Assembly: GCA_017398355.1 (NCBI GenBank)
Contig: JAFQGD010000012.1
Span: 1 to 43,889, forward strand
DNA: 43,889 nt
Reading direction: 5' to 3'
Source: Akkermansia sp.
Lineage (GTDB): Bacteria; Verrucomicrobiota; Verrucomicrobiia; Verrucomicrobiales; Akkermansiaceae
The first letter of the stretch is position 1, and every line of letters begins with the position of its first letter. The notes below the pieces were generated by a model. The model worked only from the letters and a program-made list of their open reading frames with translations. It did not search any database and was not told the origin of the DNA. This document shows positions 1-9,142 of the stretch, in pieces. The position numbers were made by a program, and so were the translations under genes.

Positions 1-3000
1 ATAGATACAGCAGCGGACATCATCGTGGGCAAAAATGCGGTCTTGGACGTGACGAACGCCAACATCAATTTGTCCAAGAGCTCTTGCAACGTGGATGTGG
101 AGACGGGAGGAGCCTTGAAGATGAACGGTGGTATGCTGTATGCGTATGATGGTACCGCGGCAGCAACGGGCTCAACGGTGAATCTTCAGAACGTGGAGGT
201 AACGGGAACTGTCGTGTCCAATGGTTCTTTAACTGCCACAAACTGTACCTTTAATACCCGTGTGGATTGTAACGGTACGACCGTGTTGACTGATAATACC
301 TTTGCTTCTTGTTTGCGCATTGTGGATATTTCTCAGGTGACGGCCAGCGGCAACAAGTTCACAGGGCAGGAAACGGTGAGATTGGTGGATTTCTCCGGCA
401 GTACCGCGGTTGCCATTGCTCTGGTAACTCAGGCTACAGATGAAAATGCAAGCATTGGTTTTTGGGGGAATTTGGGAGATTGCACCTTTGTGAAAACTCC
501 GGATATGTTGTCCGGCGGGTACATGGCTGTCGACGAAGTTACCGTGACAACCAACGCAACGGTGGAATTGGAAGCGGGCGCTACTTGGAATTTGAATGGT
601 AACAATTTGTATGTGCAAGGTTCCTTGCGCGCGGAAAATGAAGAAGAGACAATTGTTTTGTATCACGAGGGATCAGGAGATAGGATTTATGTGAGGGACG
701 GAGGCGAGATAGAATTGGTGAACTCATCGATTATAGTAGTCGATACATCTAATTATATACGAGGCACTCTCCAAGTAGACGCAGGTGGTAGCTTCTCTCA
801 GTCCGGAGCTAAGATGACTCTTGACACATTGAATGTGTATGGAACGTGTGAAATTTCTCATGCTCGAAATCACGTTTACGACCGAAATGTGTATAATGGC
901 GGCCGTTTCGTTGCTAATGATTCTGAAATCCGTTTTGGTACTTACATATATTCCGGCGGCTCGGTGGAAATATCCGATTCAACAATGGTTCGCTATGAAG
1001 AATTGGATGATTCCGTTATTGAAGTGGAAAACAATGGCACGCTTATCCTGAAAAACACAGATATGAGAGGAGGTGAAATCTACCTCTATTCTAAGTCTGT
1101 TTCTGAAATCACAGGCGTGACAGGTTGCTCCTACCTGTATATCGATGGGCGCGTGAGCTCAGCTGATATCTCTGCAAATAACTTTGAGAACACAGTCATC
1201 GAACTCGATAACTTATCTTCATCCGGTACAATCAATCTTTCCGGTAACTACTGGGGGACTACCGATATGGATGAAATTACGTCCCGTATCATTGGGTATG
1301 ATGCTAACCGTGTGATTATCAATAATGTGCTGTTGGTTGATCCCACAGTTTCCTTTACTTTGTTGAAGACATCATTGAATGAAAAAGGATTGGAAGGCCA
1401 AGATTTTACCTCCATCGATTTGTTCATGGGGCATCCGGTGGATGCGGATAGCGTGACGGCAAATTCCATCAAGTTGTACAATGGTGCGGGGAATGAATTG
1501 AAGATTGATTCGTTCAGCGTGGATGGGAAGGTTATCACGGTGAATTTCGGTGGCCATTTGGAGGAAGGAAATTATAAACTGGTGGTGGGCGAAGGTATTC
1601 GCAACATTGCCGGAGAAGATATCGTGCTGCCGGAATCGAAAATCGAACTGAACTGGGAGGTGGATTTGGTGCCTCCCCGTATTTTGGAAGTATCGCCCAC
1701 CGGTGTGATGGAGAAGGCTGTGAGTTACATAGATATCCAATTCTCTGAAGCGGTGGATATGGATACCTTGAAGACGGATGTTTTCGTGTACGACAAAGAT
1801 GAGGATTTGACCATCGTTTCCATCGAGGAGCTGGGTGATAATCGTTACCGTTTCCACTTTGCTGAAGCGGTGGATTCAGGTGCCTACACGATTTATGTTG
1901 GACCGGGGGTGAAGGATATCCATGGAAATGGCTTGGAGCAAAATAACAATGGCATTTTTGGCGAAGGTGCTGATTTTTACGAGGGTACATTCAAATTCAA
2001 GGATATCGTACTTTCTGTCACATCGGCAGAGGTGATCGGCGAAGCAGTCAGTGGCGGCAATCTGCTTGTTTCGTGGAAAGGTTGTAACGAAACGGGTAAG
2101 GCCGTGGCTTCTGCGTGGACGGATCGCGTCTACCTCTCGCGCGATGCAGTGTGGGATATTGATGACGTCCTGTTAGGGGAAGTAGCCCATGCCGATGGCC
2201 TAGCTCCCGGGGCCTCATACGAAGGCGAGTTGTCGCTTACGCTTCCCGGCTTGGAGGTTGGCAATTATCACATCCTGGTACGTTCAGACTTGGAGGGCCG
2301 GGAACTGGAAGAGGGCGCAGCAGCTGATTGGGTGCAGAACCTCAAGGCGGTGCCCATCGAAGTGGATGTCCCCTTGCTGAAAGTGGGGACCTCTGTCCGA
2401 GATCAGGTTTCTTCTGCAGACAAACAGGATTGTTTCCGTATCAGCTCGGCAGATGCCTTGGTGAAGGTGCTGAACATGGCAAATGTGACCAAGGGGCAGC
2501 AATTGGATGTCTACATTTCATACGGAGACGCTGCCACTGCGGAAAATTATGACGTATACAAGAGGGTATCAAGCAGAGGGAGTGCGATTCGTTTGGTCCC
2601 CGATGCTTCGGGGCGCGATATTTATGTCATGGTGCGCAGCCGATCCGGCGAGAAAGTTGATTATACCTTGGCGCTGCAAGAAGTCCCCATGGATATTACC
2701 GATGTGACGGCTCAGAGCCTGAGTGTAGTCTCCGCCGGTGTGTTTGATATCTATGGTACCAACCTTAAACAGGGTACTGAGGTGTCATTTATCGATTCCA
2801 AGGGAAATGTATACCCCCCTGATTCTGTGGAGTATCTCTCCAATGAACGTATCCGCGTGAATTTTGTCACCGGGCGTCTTCCTTCCGGCAGACTGGACGT
2901 GCGCGTGAACAATGGTAATCAATCTTTCACATCGGAAGATGCTGTTACCTTGTCTTCGCAGGGGGGCGCTCATATTGTCTTTACGATTGAAGGTGCTGAT

Positions 3001-6000
3001 AAGCAAGGTTATCATGTCGTGTCCCAGTATACTATTAAATACGAAAATGTGGGCTACGAGGCCATGGAGGCACCCTTGGTTACTTTCACTATTTCTCAAA
3101 AGGGCGAATATCGTGCCTTCCTTACATTCGATGAAAGTATTGTAACCAAGGGATTTTGGACATCAACCGAGCCGGAAGGGTTCACCCACAGCGTATCTTT
3201 CTTGGCAACCAGCGGTAATTCCGGCCAGCTTCTGCCCACCGGTGGGGAGTATGTAAAACTAGATTATTATTACGACAAAGTGATTAGCTCCGTCTCTCTT
3301 GCTGAGGCATTCGATAGTGGGGTAACTCAGGTAGAGCTGCTGCCGCAGGATGAGGTGCGTGGTTTGGATGAATCCAAGACTGTTTACTACACCGGTTGGC
3401 AGCAACCTTGGGATTTCTCTTATCCCCCCTTCCAGTTGGAACTTTCTTACGTTACCGCGGAGGATACTACTCCCTTGAATTGGTCTGACATTGTACCGTC
3501 AATAGGGGGAAGTGCGGAGACGGCTGCTCTGGTCAAGGCGTATTTGATAGAGCATGCTGGAACAACGTGGGGCGATTATATTAAAATGCTGAATGCTAAG
3601 ATGAAGCATTTGGACTCCTTGGGCATTGGTACACAGGAAGTTGATACATATGATGTTGTTGAATCTATGGTGTCTCAGGCTCAGGGGAAAGTCTCTCCTC
3701 TGTCTGCGCTTGCATCTACTGTCGATATCGCAACTCAAACAACTGGCCTGTCTCTTGCTGTAAGCCGAACGTACGCAAATGACATCGTATCTCATGAGAA
3801 GAGTAGTGTTTTTGGTCATGGCTGGACACATAATTGGGACATTTCTCTTCAGGTCTCCGAGTCTGGTGATATTGGTGTGAATGTGGCAGGTGTCACTATT
3901 TTGTTCCAACCTGACTTCACCGGTGGATACGTCTGTACAGCAGGTGATGGGTACTCGCTGAAGAAAAATCGTAATGGGTCATATAAGTTAACCATTGGCA
4001 AGGGAAGCGGTGATTTGGTCTATGATTTTTCCGAATCAGGTGAATTGGCCAAAATTTCTGATGCTAACGGGAACAATATTACCAGCACCTATGATTTGAA
4101 CGGACGCCTAATTCGTTTGACTCATTCCAATGGTGAGTGGATTTCTTATGAGTATAATCAAGATGGATATGTCAGCAAGTTAACTGCCTCCAATGGAACG
4201 ATAATGCAGTATGCATACGAAAATGGGAATCTTGTATCTTGTACTGACCTGCTGGGGGATACTGTGGGTTATTCCTATAGCTCAAGTATGGCTCACTACC
4301 TCACGGGCATTCTGGGTAAGACGGGTATTGACCAGGTATTTACCTATGGAGATGATGGTTTGTTGACTAATTCGGAATATCAATTGGCTTCATCTTTGGA
4401 AAAGCGCGGGCAATTGACCTTACAGTATGACGTGAATGGAGCAGTCACAGTGACTGACCAATATGGTGCATCTTCCACTTACTATTATGACCTTTCTGGC
4501 CGTGTAGTGAAGGCATTGGATATGAATGGTAATGCTTTGTATTATACCTATAATACAGATGGTCAACTTGTTTCTCAGAAAGATCAGGCTGGTCATGTGA
4601 CAACATATACCTACGATGATTATGGTAATGTGTCTTCTGTAACCAATGCTTTGGGACAGACAATTCGCTATGTTTATACAAAGAGTGGTTTGTTGAGCAG
4701 TATTACAGACGCTAACGGTAACGAAATCCGCTACAGCTATGATGATAAGGGGCAAGCAACGTCGATTACATACGCCGATGGCTCCCGCGAAACTTGGACG
4801 TATGATGCTGTCGGTAATGTTGCCAGTTGGACGAGTCGCGCCGGTAAGACGCTGCAGATGAGCTATGATGCCAAGGGGAACTTGCTGAGCAAGACTGTGG
4901 AGGATGAAGGAACAACCAACTTTACCTATGATAATATGGGGCACATGCTCAGCAGCACTGATAGCGGTGGTACCACAACGTGGACTTACGATGAACGCTA
5001 TCGCATGACTAAGGTGCAGTACCCGGATGGACACAGCCTCAGCTATACCTACGATGCCAATGACCGCATCGCTTCCATGGCGGACGATGCCGGTCACATC
5101 ACCAACTACAGTTACAATGCTTGGGGGGATCTCACGTTGGTGACTGATGGAGATGGTGAAACGGTGGCCGCTTACGAGTATGACAAGGGTGGCCGCTTGG
5201 TTCACGAAATGAAGGGCAATGGAACATCTACGGCGTATTCTTATACCTTATCGGGTAACACAGAGTCAATCACACACTATGATGCCGATGGTGAAGAAAC
5301 AAGCTTCTTCCGCTATGAGTACAACGAGGTGGGCTTGCGCACCGCGATGACGACAGAAGAGGGCAAATGGACATACGGCTATGATGCCATTGGTCAGCTG
5401 GTGCAGGCTGATTTTGTGCCCGTGGCCGGTAGTGATATGCCGGAACAGCACATTACCTACGAATATGATGCCGCAGGTAACCGCACCCGCACGGAGGCAA
5501 ATGGTGTGGAAACACTCTATACCAACAATGAATTGAACCAGACCACCGCAGCGGGTGATACGCAGTATGAGTATGATGCTGCGGGTAATCTCATCCGCAA
5601 GGTGGATGAAACCGGCGTCACCTCGTATGAATGGAGCGTGGAAGGCCGTCTGTTGAGCATGATCACCGCTACGGGTGATGTGTATAATTACACATACAAT
5701 GCGGCAGGTGAGCGAGTGTCTACTAGTGTAAATGGTGCGGTAACCACCTACGTCTATGATGGTTCGGGGAATGTGGTGACAGAGTATGGTGCTGAAGGAA
5801 ACAGCAAGTATTACCAATATGGTAACGGTCTCATTGGGGTTGATGATGCTTTGAATGGTAAGTATTGGTATGGAGGTGATTCCCAAGGTTCCGTTACTGG
5901 TATAACTGACGCTTCGGGAAATCTCATCGCTACTTACTCGTATGATCCCTTCGGTTCAACGCTTAGTAGCACGGGAAGTTTGGATAATGTGCAAACATGG

Positions 6001-8379
6001 CTAGGCTTGCTCGGTCTCGTTTCAGATGATTCAGGTCTCACCTACGTGAGAGCCCGTTATTATGATGCTCAGATGGGAAAATTCATTTCTTCAGACCCTG
6101 CCGGCATAAGTGGTGGATTAAACTTATATGCCTACTGTTTGAACCAGCCTGTATCTTTGTCTGACTCGACGGGCTTTGCTCCCGTTAGCGAGATTGCAAG
6201 AAAGATTATTACCGGCAGTACGGCATGTGCCTCTAATACTCCTTATAAAACACGTTTGGCTTATGAAATGTTGGATTCCGGTGTTGGCTATATTGTCGAT
6301 GGTTCGATGTCTGCTCTTCATGGTGAACATACATCACCTGATTATGTGTCGGATTGGAATCAAATGAGAGGTCTGGCTGGTATATCTAATGATGCTGCTT
6401 CTCTTGGGGCATACGTTCAGCGAATAAGAGCAAAAAATTATGTGGGGGCGACAAGAATAATGAAAGAGGCGAATAAGGCAATAGCCGTGGCTGGTAATGT
6501 TTCGACTGCGTTGGCTGTGTCGGATCTTATTCACGATTCAATTATTTTGGCTCGTACCGGAGATTACAGAGATATGTCAGGCCTTGCTCAGTTATCAGGC
6601 ACCGTTGTTGATTGGGCTGTAACGAATTTGATGGATTGGGTGTCCAAAGACGAGCGCGAAGCTCGCGAGAAAGCCTTCCAAGAGGCATTACGCAAGATAG
6701 CAGATGAGAACAAGATGTGTCTTAAGGGGCAAAATCTTGGTTCCTTCGATCCGAATGACCTGCTTGGGCCGGAAGGGTATGGGGAAGAGAATTTCGTGAC
6801 AGATGGGCGCGAAATGTCATACACTCTGCGCTTTGAGAACAAGGCAGAAGCGCCGGCACCTGCAAGATGGGTACGCTTGTACACCACCTTTGATGAAGAT
6901 TATGACTTGGAGACATTTACACTTGATTCCATCTATTTGGCCGGCAATCTGATAACGCTGGAAGAGGGGCAGGATAGTTTGAACAAGAAGGTGGAAATGA
7001 CCTTCAATGGGCAGACCCTGATGGTGGATATAGCCGTGAATTTGGATTATGAGACACGCGAGCTGAGTGCATCGTTCATGGCGGTGGATCCGGAGAGCGG
7101 GTTCATGCTGCAGGATTTGACCACAGGCATCCTGTATCCGAATGATGAAAATGGGCGAGGGGAAGGCTACATTACCTACACCATCGAATCAAAGGCGGGC
7201 CTGAGTACCGGAACGAAACTGAACAACGTGGCCGATATCTACTTTGACTTCAACGATGTGATACCGACTCCCGAACTCAATTATACGATTGACTCGACCG
7301 GGCCGACCTCTCGCATGGTGAGCGCCGTAGAGACGAAGCGCGATGGAAAACTGACGCTGACATGGAGCGGAGACGATGGCGCGGGGGCCGGCGTGGCGTA
7401 TTACGCGGTGTATGTATCTCAGAACGGGGGCGAGTACACCCTGTGGCAGATGTTTGACGGCAGCACGACAACAGCAGACTTCACGGGCGAGCGCAACACT
7501 CGCTACGACTTCTATGTGCGAGCCATGGATAATGTTGGCTTTGTGGAAGCGGAAAAAAATGCAGCGGAAATCAGCTCCGATATGCCTGTGCTGAATGGTA
7601 AGGACCCGATGAACAACAGCGTGGCCGGAGCGGACGCATTGAGCCTGAATGTTCCCGTGACGAACTGGGTGGGCAAAGCTGATGCCTTGGATAACTACAG
7701 CATCAAGGCCACCGGAGCCGGGAGCTATGCTGTCAGCATCAATGCTGCGGATATAGACTCCGGCTTGCTGCTGAGTGTGGGGACGATGAATGCTGCCGGG
7801 GACTTTGTGGTGGAGGAGAGCTTGCTCATCAACCCGCACTCTGCGGTGCATGCGCTGGGTGGGGTAAACATGCAGGCGGGAGAGCAGTACTACATCTGTG
7901 TGCAGGCGCAGGATGCCACGGCGGAGACGGAGTATGAACTATGCGTGGTGGGCGATGTGGTGGAAATAGGCCAAATCACCGCCAACAACAGAGTGGAAAA
8001 AGCCACCAAGCTGAAAGAGACGACAAGCGGCAGCAGCTCGCCCCTTGCCGGCTGGGTGGGCGCAGGAGATGCGCTGGATTTCTACCGCCTGGAGATGGCG
8101 CAAGCGGGTCGCCTGAGCATCAACCTGAGCGGGCTGGAGCAAAACGCGAAGCTGCGCGTGTACCAAGAGCGCGCCGACGGCGAGCTGACGCAGAAGCTGA
8201 GCACCACCGCCAAGGCAAGCAGCGGCTTGGACCGCACGCTCTCCCTTACCGCCGGCACGTATTTCATCGAGGTGGCAGCCTACGACAAGGGCGCCGGGCT
8301 GTACAACTCTACCTATGCTTTGGAGCTGGAAAAGGAAGATAAAAGCGGCACCAAGCACTACACCCTTGCGAATGGATAA
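1..8379 (+). CDS. Giant surface/secreted protein with beta-helix-like, Ig-like, Rhs/YD-repeat and PPC-like domains (5'-truncated by window)
   Basis: The reading frame is open from base 1, so the true start and any signal peptide lie outside the window; at least 2,790 residues are present. Counting from the GTG at base 25, residues 1-440 are repetitive Thr/Asn/Gly-rich strands typical of parallel beta-helix proteins. Residues 450-660 hold two Big_5/SbsA-like Ig domains, each marked by a PxV(D/M)...F(S/G)xAV-like pattern. About 680-790 resembles CARDB and about 790-890 a PPC-like domain. Residues about 1230-1990 carry many YD repeats (Y-x-Y-D-x-x-G). The Rhs core motif YVRARYYDAQMGKFISSDP lies near 2006-2026. 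After roughly 200 residues of unknown sequence, a DPNDLLGPEGYG motif near 2242 opens a domain common in large Verrucomicrobia/Planctomycetes surface proteins, then an FN3-like and two PPC-like domains follow. It is probably exported and involved in adhesion or contact; function is inferred. The YD-repeat block looks more AT-rich than the 3' end. Confidence 0.85.
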   Translation: MDTAADIIVGKNAVLDVTNANINLSKSSCNVDVETGGALKMNGGMLYAYDGTAAATGSTVNLQNVEVTGTVVSNGSLTATNCTFNTRVDCNGTTVLTDNTFASCLRIVDISQVTASGNKFTGQETVRLVDFSGSTAVAIALVTQATDENASIGFWGNLGDCTFVKTPDMLSGGYMAVDEVTVTTNATVELEAGATWNLNGNNLYVQGSLRAENEEETIVLYHEGSGDRIYVRDGGEIELVNSSIIVVDTSNYIRGTLQVDAGGSFSQSGAKMTLDTLNVYGTCEISHARNHVYDRNVYNGGRFVANDSEIRFGTYIYSGGSVEISDSTMVRYEELDDSVIEVENNGTLILKNTDMRGGEIYLYSKSVSEITGVTGCSYLYIDGRVSSADISANNFENTVIELDNLSSSGTINLSGNYWGTTDMDEITSRIIGYDANRVIINNVLLVDPTVSFTLLKTSLNEKGLEGQDFTSIDLFMGHPVDADSVTANSIKLYNGAGNELKIDSFSVDGKVITVNFGGHLEEGNYKLVVGEGIRNIAGEDIVLPESKIELNWEVDLVPPRILEVSPTGVMEKAVSYIDIQFSEAVDMDTLKTDVFVYDKDEDLTIVSIEELGDNRYRFHFAEAVDSGAYTIYVGPGVKDIHGNGLEQNNNGIFGEGADFYEGTFKFKDIVLSVTSAEVIGEAVSGGNLLVSWKGCNETGKAVASAWTDRVYLSRDAVWDIDDVLLGEVAHADGLAPGASYEGELSLTLPGLEVGNYHILVRSDLEGRELEEGAAADWVQNLKAVPIEVDVPLLKVGTSVRDQVSSADKQDCFRISSADALVKVLNMANVTKGQQLDVYISYGDAATAENYDVYKRVSSRGSAIRLVPDASGRDIYVMVRSRSGEKVDYTLALQEVPMDITDVTAQSLSVVSAGVFDIYGTNLKQGTEVSFIDSKGNVYPPDSVEYLSNERIRVNFVTGRLPSGRLDVRVNNGNQSFTSEDAVTLSSQGGAHIVFTIEGADKQGYHVVSQYTIKYENVGYEAMEAPLVTFTISQKGEYRAFLTFDESIVTKGFWTSTEPEGFTHSVSFLATSGNSGQLLPTGGEYVKLDYYYDKVISSVSLAEAFDSGVTQVELLPQDEVRGLDESKTVYYTGWQQPWDFSYPPFQLELSYVTAEDTTPLNWSDIVPSIGGSAETAALVKAYLIEHAGTTWGDYIKMLNAKMKHLDSLGIGTQEVDTYDVVESMVSQAQGKVSPLSALASTVDIATQTTGLSLAVSRTYANDIVSHEKSSVFGHGWTHNWDISLQVSESGDIGVNVAGVTILFQPDFTGGYVCTAGDGYSLKKNRNGSYKLTIGKGSGDLVYDFSESGELAKISDANGNNITSTYDLNGRLIRLTHSNGEWISYEYNQDGYVSKLTASNGTIMQYAYENGNLVSCTDLLGDTVGYSYSSSMAHYLTGILGKTGIDQVFTYGDDGLLTNSEYQLASSLEKRGQLTLQYDVNGAVTVTDQYGASSTYYYDLSGRVVKALDMNGNALYYTYNTDGQLVSQKDQAGHVTTYTYDDYGNVSSVTNALGQTIRYVYTKSGLLSSITDANGNEIRYSYDDKGQATSITYADGSRETWTYDAVGNVASWTSRAGKTLQMSYDAKGNLLSKTVEDEGTTNFTYDNMGHMLSSTDSGGTTTWTYDERYRMTKVQYPDGHSLSYTYDANDRIASMADDAGHITNYSYNAWGDLTLVTDGDGETVAAYEYDKGGRLVHEMKGNGTSTAYSYTLSGNTESITHYDADGEETSFFRYEYNEVGLRTAMTTEEGKWTYGYDAIGQLVQADFVPVAGSDMPEQHITYEYDAAGNRTRTEANGVETLYTNNELNQTTAAGDTQYEYDAAGNLIRKVDETGVTSYEWSVEGRLLSMITATGDVYNYTYNAAGERVSTSVNGAVTTYVYDGSGNVVTEYGAEGNSKYYQYGNGLIGVDDALNGKYWYGGDSQGSVTGITDASGNLIATYSYDPFGSTLSSTGSLDNVQTWLGLLGLVSDDSGLTYVRARYYDAQMGKFISSDPAGISGGLNLYAYCLNQPVSLSDSTGFAPVSEIARKIITGSTACASNTPYKTRLAYEMLDSGVGYIVDGSMSALHGEHTSPDYVSDWNQMRGLAGISNDAASLGAYVQRIRAKNYVGATRIMKEANKAIAVAGNVSTALAVSDLIHDSIILARTGDYRDMSGLAQLSGTVVDWAVTNLMDWVSKDEREAREKAFQEALRKIADENKMCLKGQNLGSFDPNDLLGPEGYGEENFVTDGREMSYTLRFENKAEAPAPARWVRLYTTFDEDYDLETFTLDSIYLAGNLITLEEGQDSLNKKVEMTFNGQTLMVDIAVNLDYETRELSASFMAVDPESGFMLQDLTTGILYPNDENGRGEGYITYTIESKAGLSTGTKLNNVADIYFDFNDVIPTPELNYTIDSTGPTSRMVSAVETKRDGKLTLTWSGDDGAGAGVAYYAVYVSQNGGEYTLWQMFDGSTTTADFTGERNTRYDFYVRAMDNVGFVEAEKNAAEISSDMPVLNGKDPMNNSVAGADALSLNVPVTNWVGKADALDNYSIKATGAGSYAVSINAADIDSGLLLSVGTMNAAGDFVVEESLLINPHSAVHALGGVNMQAGEQYYICVQAQDATAETEYELCVVGDVVEIGQITANNRVEKATKLKETTSGSSSPLAGWVGAGDALDFYRLEMAQAGRLSINLSGLEQNAKLRVYQERADGELTQKLSTTAKASSGLDRTLSLTAGTYFIEVAAYDKGAGLYNSTYALELEKEDKSGTKHYTLANG

Positions 8380-8419
8380 TGCACCCACCGCCGCACCTGC
8401 GAAGCTTGGGGCTTGCCTA

Positions 8420-8461
8420 CGATAAAAAGCAACGCATACTGCGGGGAACCCACCCCGCAGT
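8420..8461 (-). terminator. Rho-independent terminator of the metallophosphoesterase-permease-HAD operon
   Basis: A perfect 9-bp inverted repeat (ACTGCGGGG at 8438-8446, CCCCGCAGT at 8453-8461, 6-nt loop) lies 13 nt past the stop of the HAD gene. On the minus strand it is followed within 8 nt by GCTTTTTATC. The giant gene ends convergently at 8379, so the hairpin may also stop plus-strand transcripts, but there is no T-run on that side. Confidence 0.75.
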
Positions 8462-8473
8462 GGTTGTGAGGCA

Positions 8474-9142
8474 TCAGCCCCGGGCGGGGGCTGCTTGCAG
8501 CATGTGCAGCAGCTCCGGCAGGGAAGATGCGCGGTAGGCGGCGCGGGAAAGATTGGCTGCAGCGGTCATGCGGTTGGGGACAGCGCAGCAGGGGATGGCT
8601 GCGTTTTGTGCGGCAATGGTTCCGTTTTCCGAGTCTTCGATGATGAGGCATTCCTGCGCCGGGAGTTGCAGGCATGCTTGGGCGGCGAAAAAGAGCGCCG
8701 GATTGGGTTTGACGGCGTAGCCGTCTGTGCGGCAAAAGACCCCGGCAAAGCGATGGTAGATGCCGAGTTTTTCCAGCCAGCCGGCCACCCAGCGACGGGA
8801 AGAGGATGAAGCCACGGTCATGGCAATGTCCTGGGCATCGCACCAGTCCATCAGCTCTGCTGCACCTGGCATGAGGCCGCTGCGCTCCAAATCTGCTTCG
8901 AGCCTAGCTTGGCGGGCAGGTGTTTCCACCGTCCAATCAAATGTTTTGCCGGTGAGTTTTTCGAGATGCGCGCCCGGGTCCCAGTGGGAATAGCCCGCGC
9001 CAAGGCAGGGGGAATAGGTGGCGATGGAGAGAGTTTGACCCTCTCGGGCATAGAGCTCGACCCAAGAGTTGTAGATGGCCACTTCTGTATCAACCAGCAC
9101 GCCATCAAAGTCGAAAATGATTCCTCGGGGGCGTATCATCAT
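8474..9142 (-). CDS. HAD-superfamily hydrolase, beta-phosphoglucomutase-like
   Basis: Predicted 222-residue cytosolic HAD phosphatase or phosphomutase of the beta-PGM/phosphoglycolate-phosphatase-like group. Motif I is FDFDGVLVDTE at residues 10-20, giving Asp11 as nucleophile and Asp13 as acid/base. Motif II is the Ser run before RRW, motif III the Lys in AVKPNP, and motif IV IIEDSENG near the C-terminus. The helical cap lies between motifs I and II. I start it at the ATG at 9142 because it overlaps the stop of the upstream permease gene as ATGA, which suggests translational coupling; an in-frame ATG 30 nt further upstream lies inside the permease gene and would add ten non-homologous-looking residues. 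The substrate cannot be read from the sequence. It is the last gene of a three-gene operon. Confidence 0.9.
   Translation of the reverse strand: MMIRPRGIIFDFDGVLVDTEVAIYNSWVELYAREGQTLSIATYSPCLGAGYSHWDPGAHLEKLTGKTFDWTVETPARQARLEADLERSGLMPGAAELMDWCDAQDIAMTVASSSSRRWVAGWLEKLGIYHRFAGVFCRTDGYAVKPNPALFFAAQACLQLPAQECLIIEDSENGTIAAQNAAIPCCAVPNRMTAAANLSRAAYRASSLPELLHMLQAAPARG

Noticed and set aside
4400..6000. Repetitive pattern of the YD-repeat region considered as a DNA tandem repeat or CRISPR-like array.
   Set aside because: The repetition is at the protein level with degenerate spacing; there are no identical DNA repeats with constant spacers.
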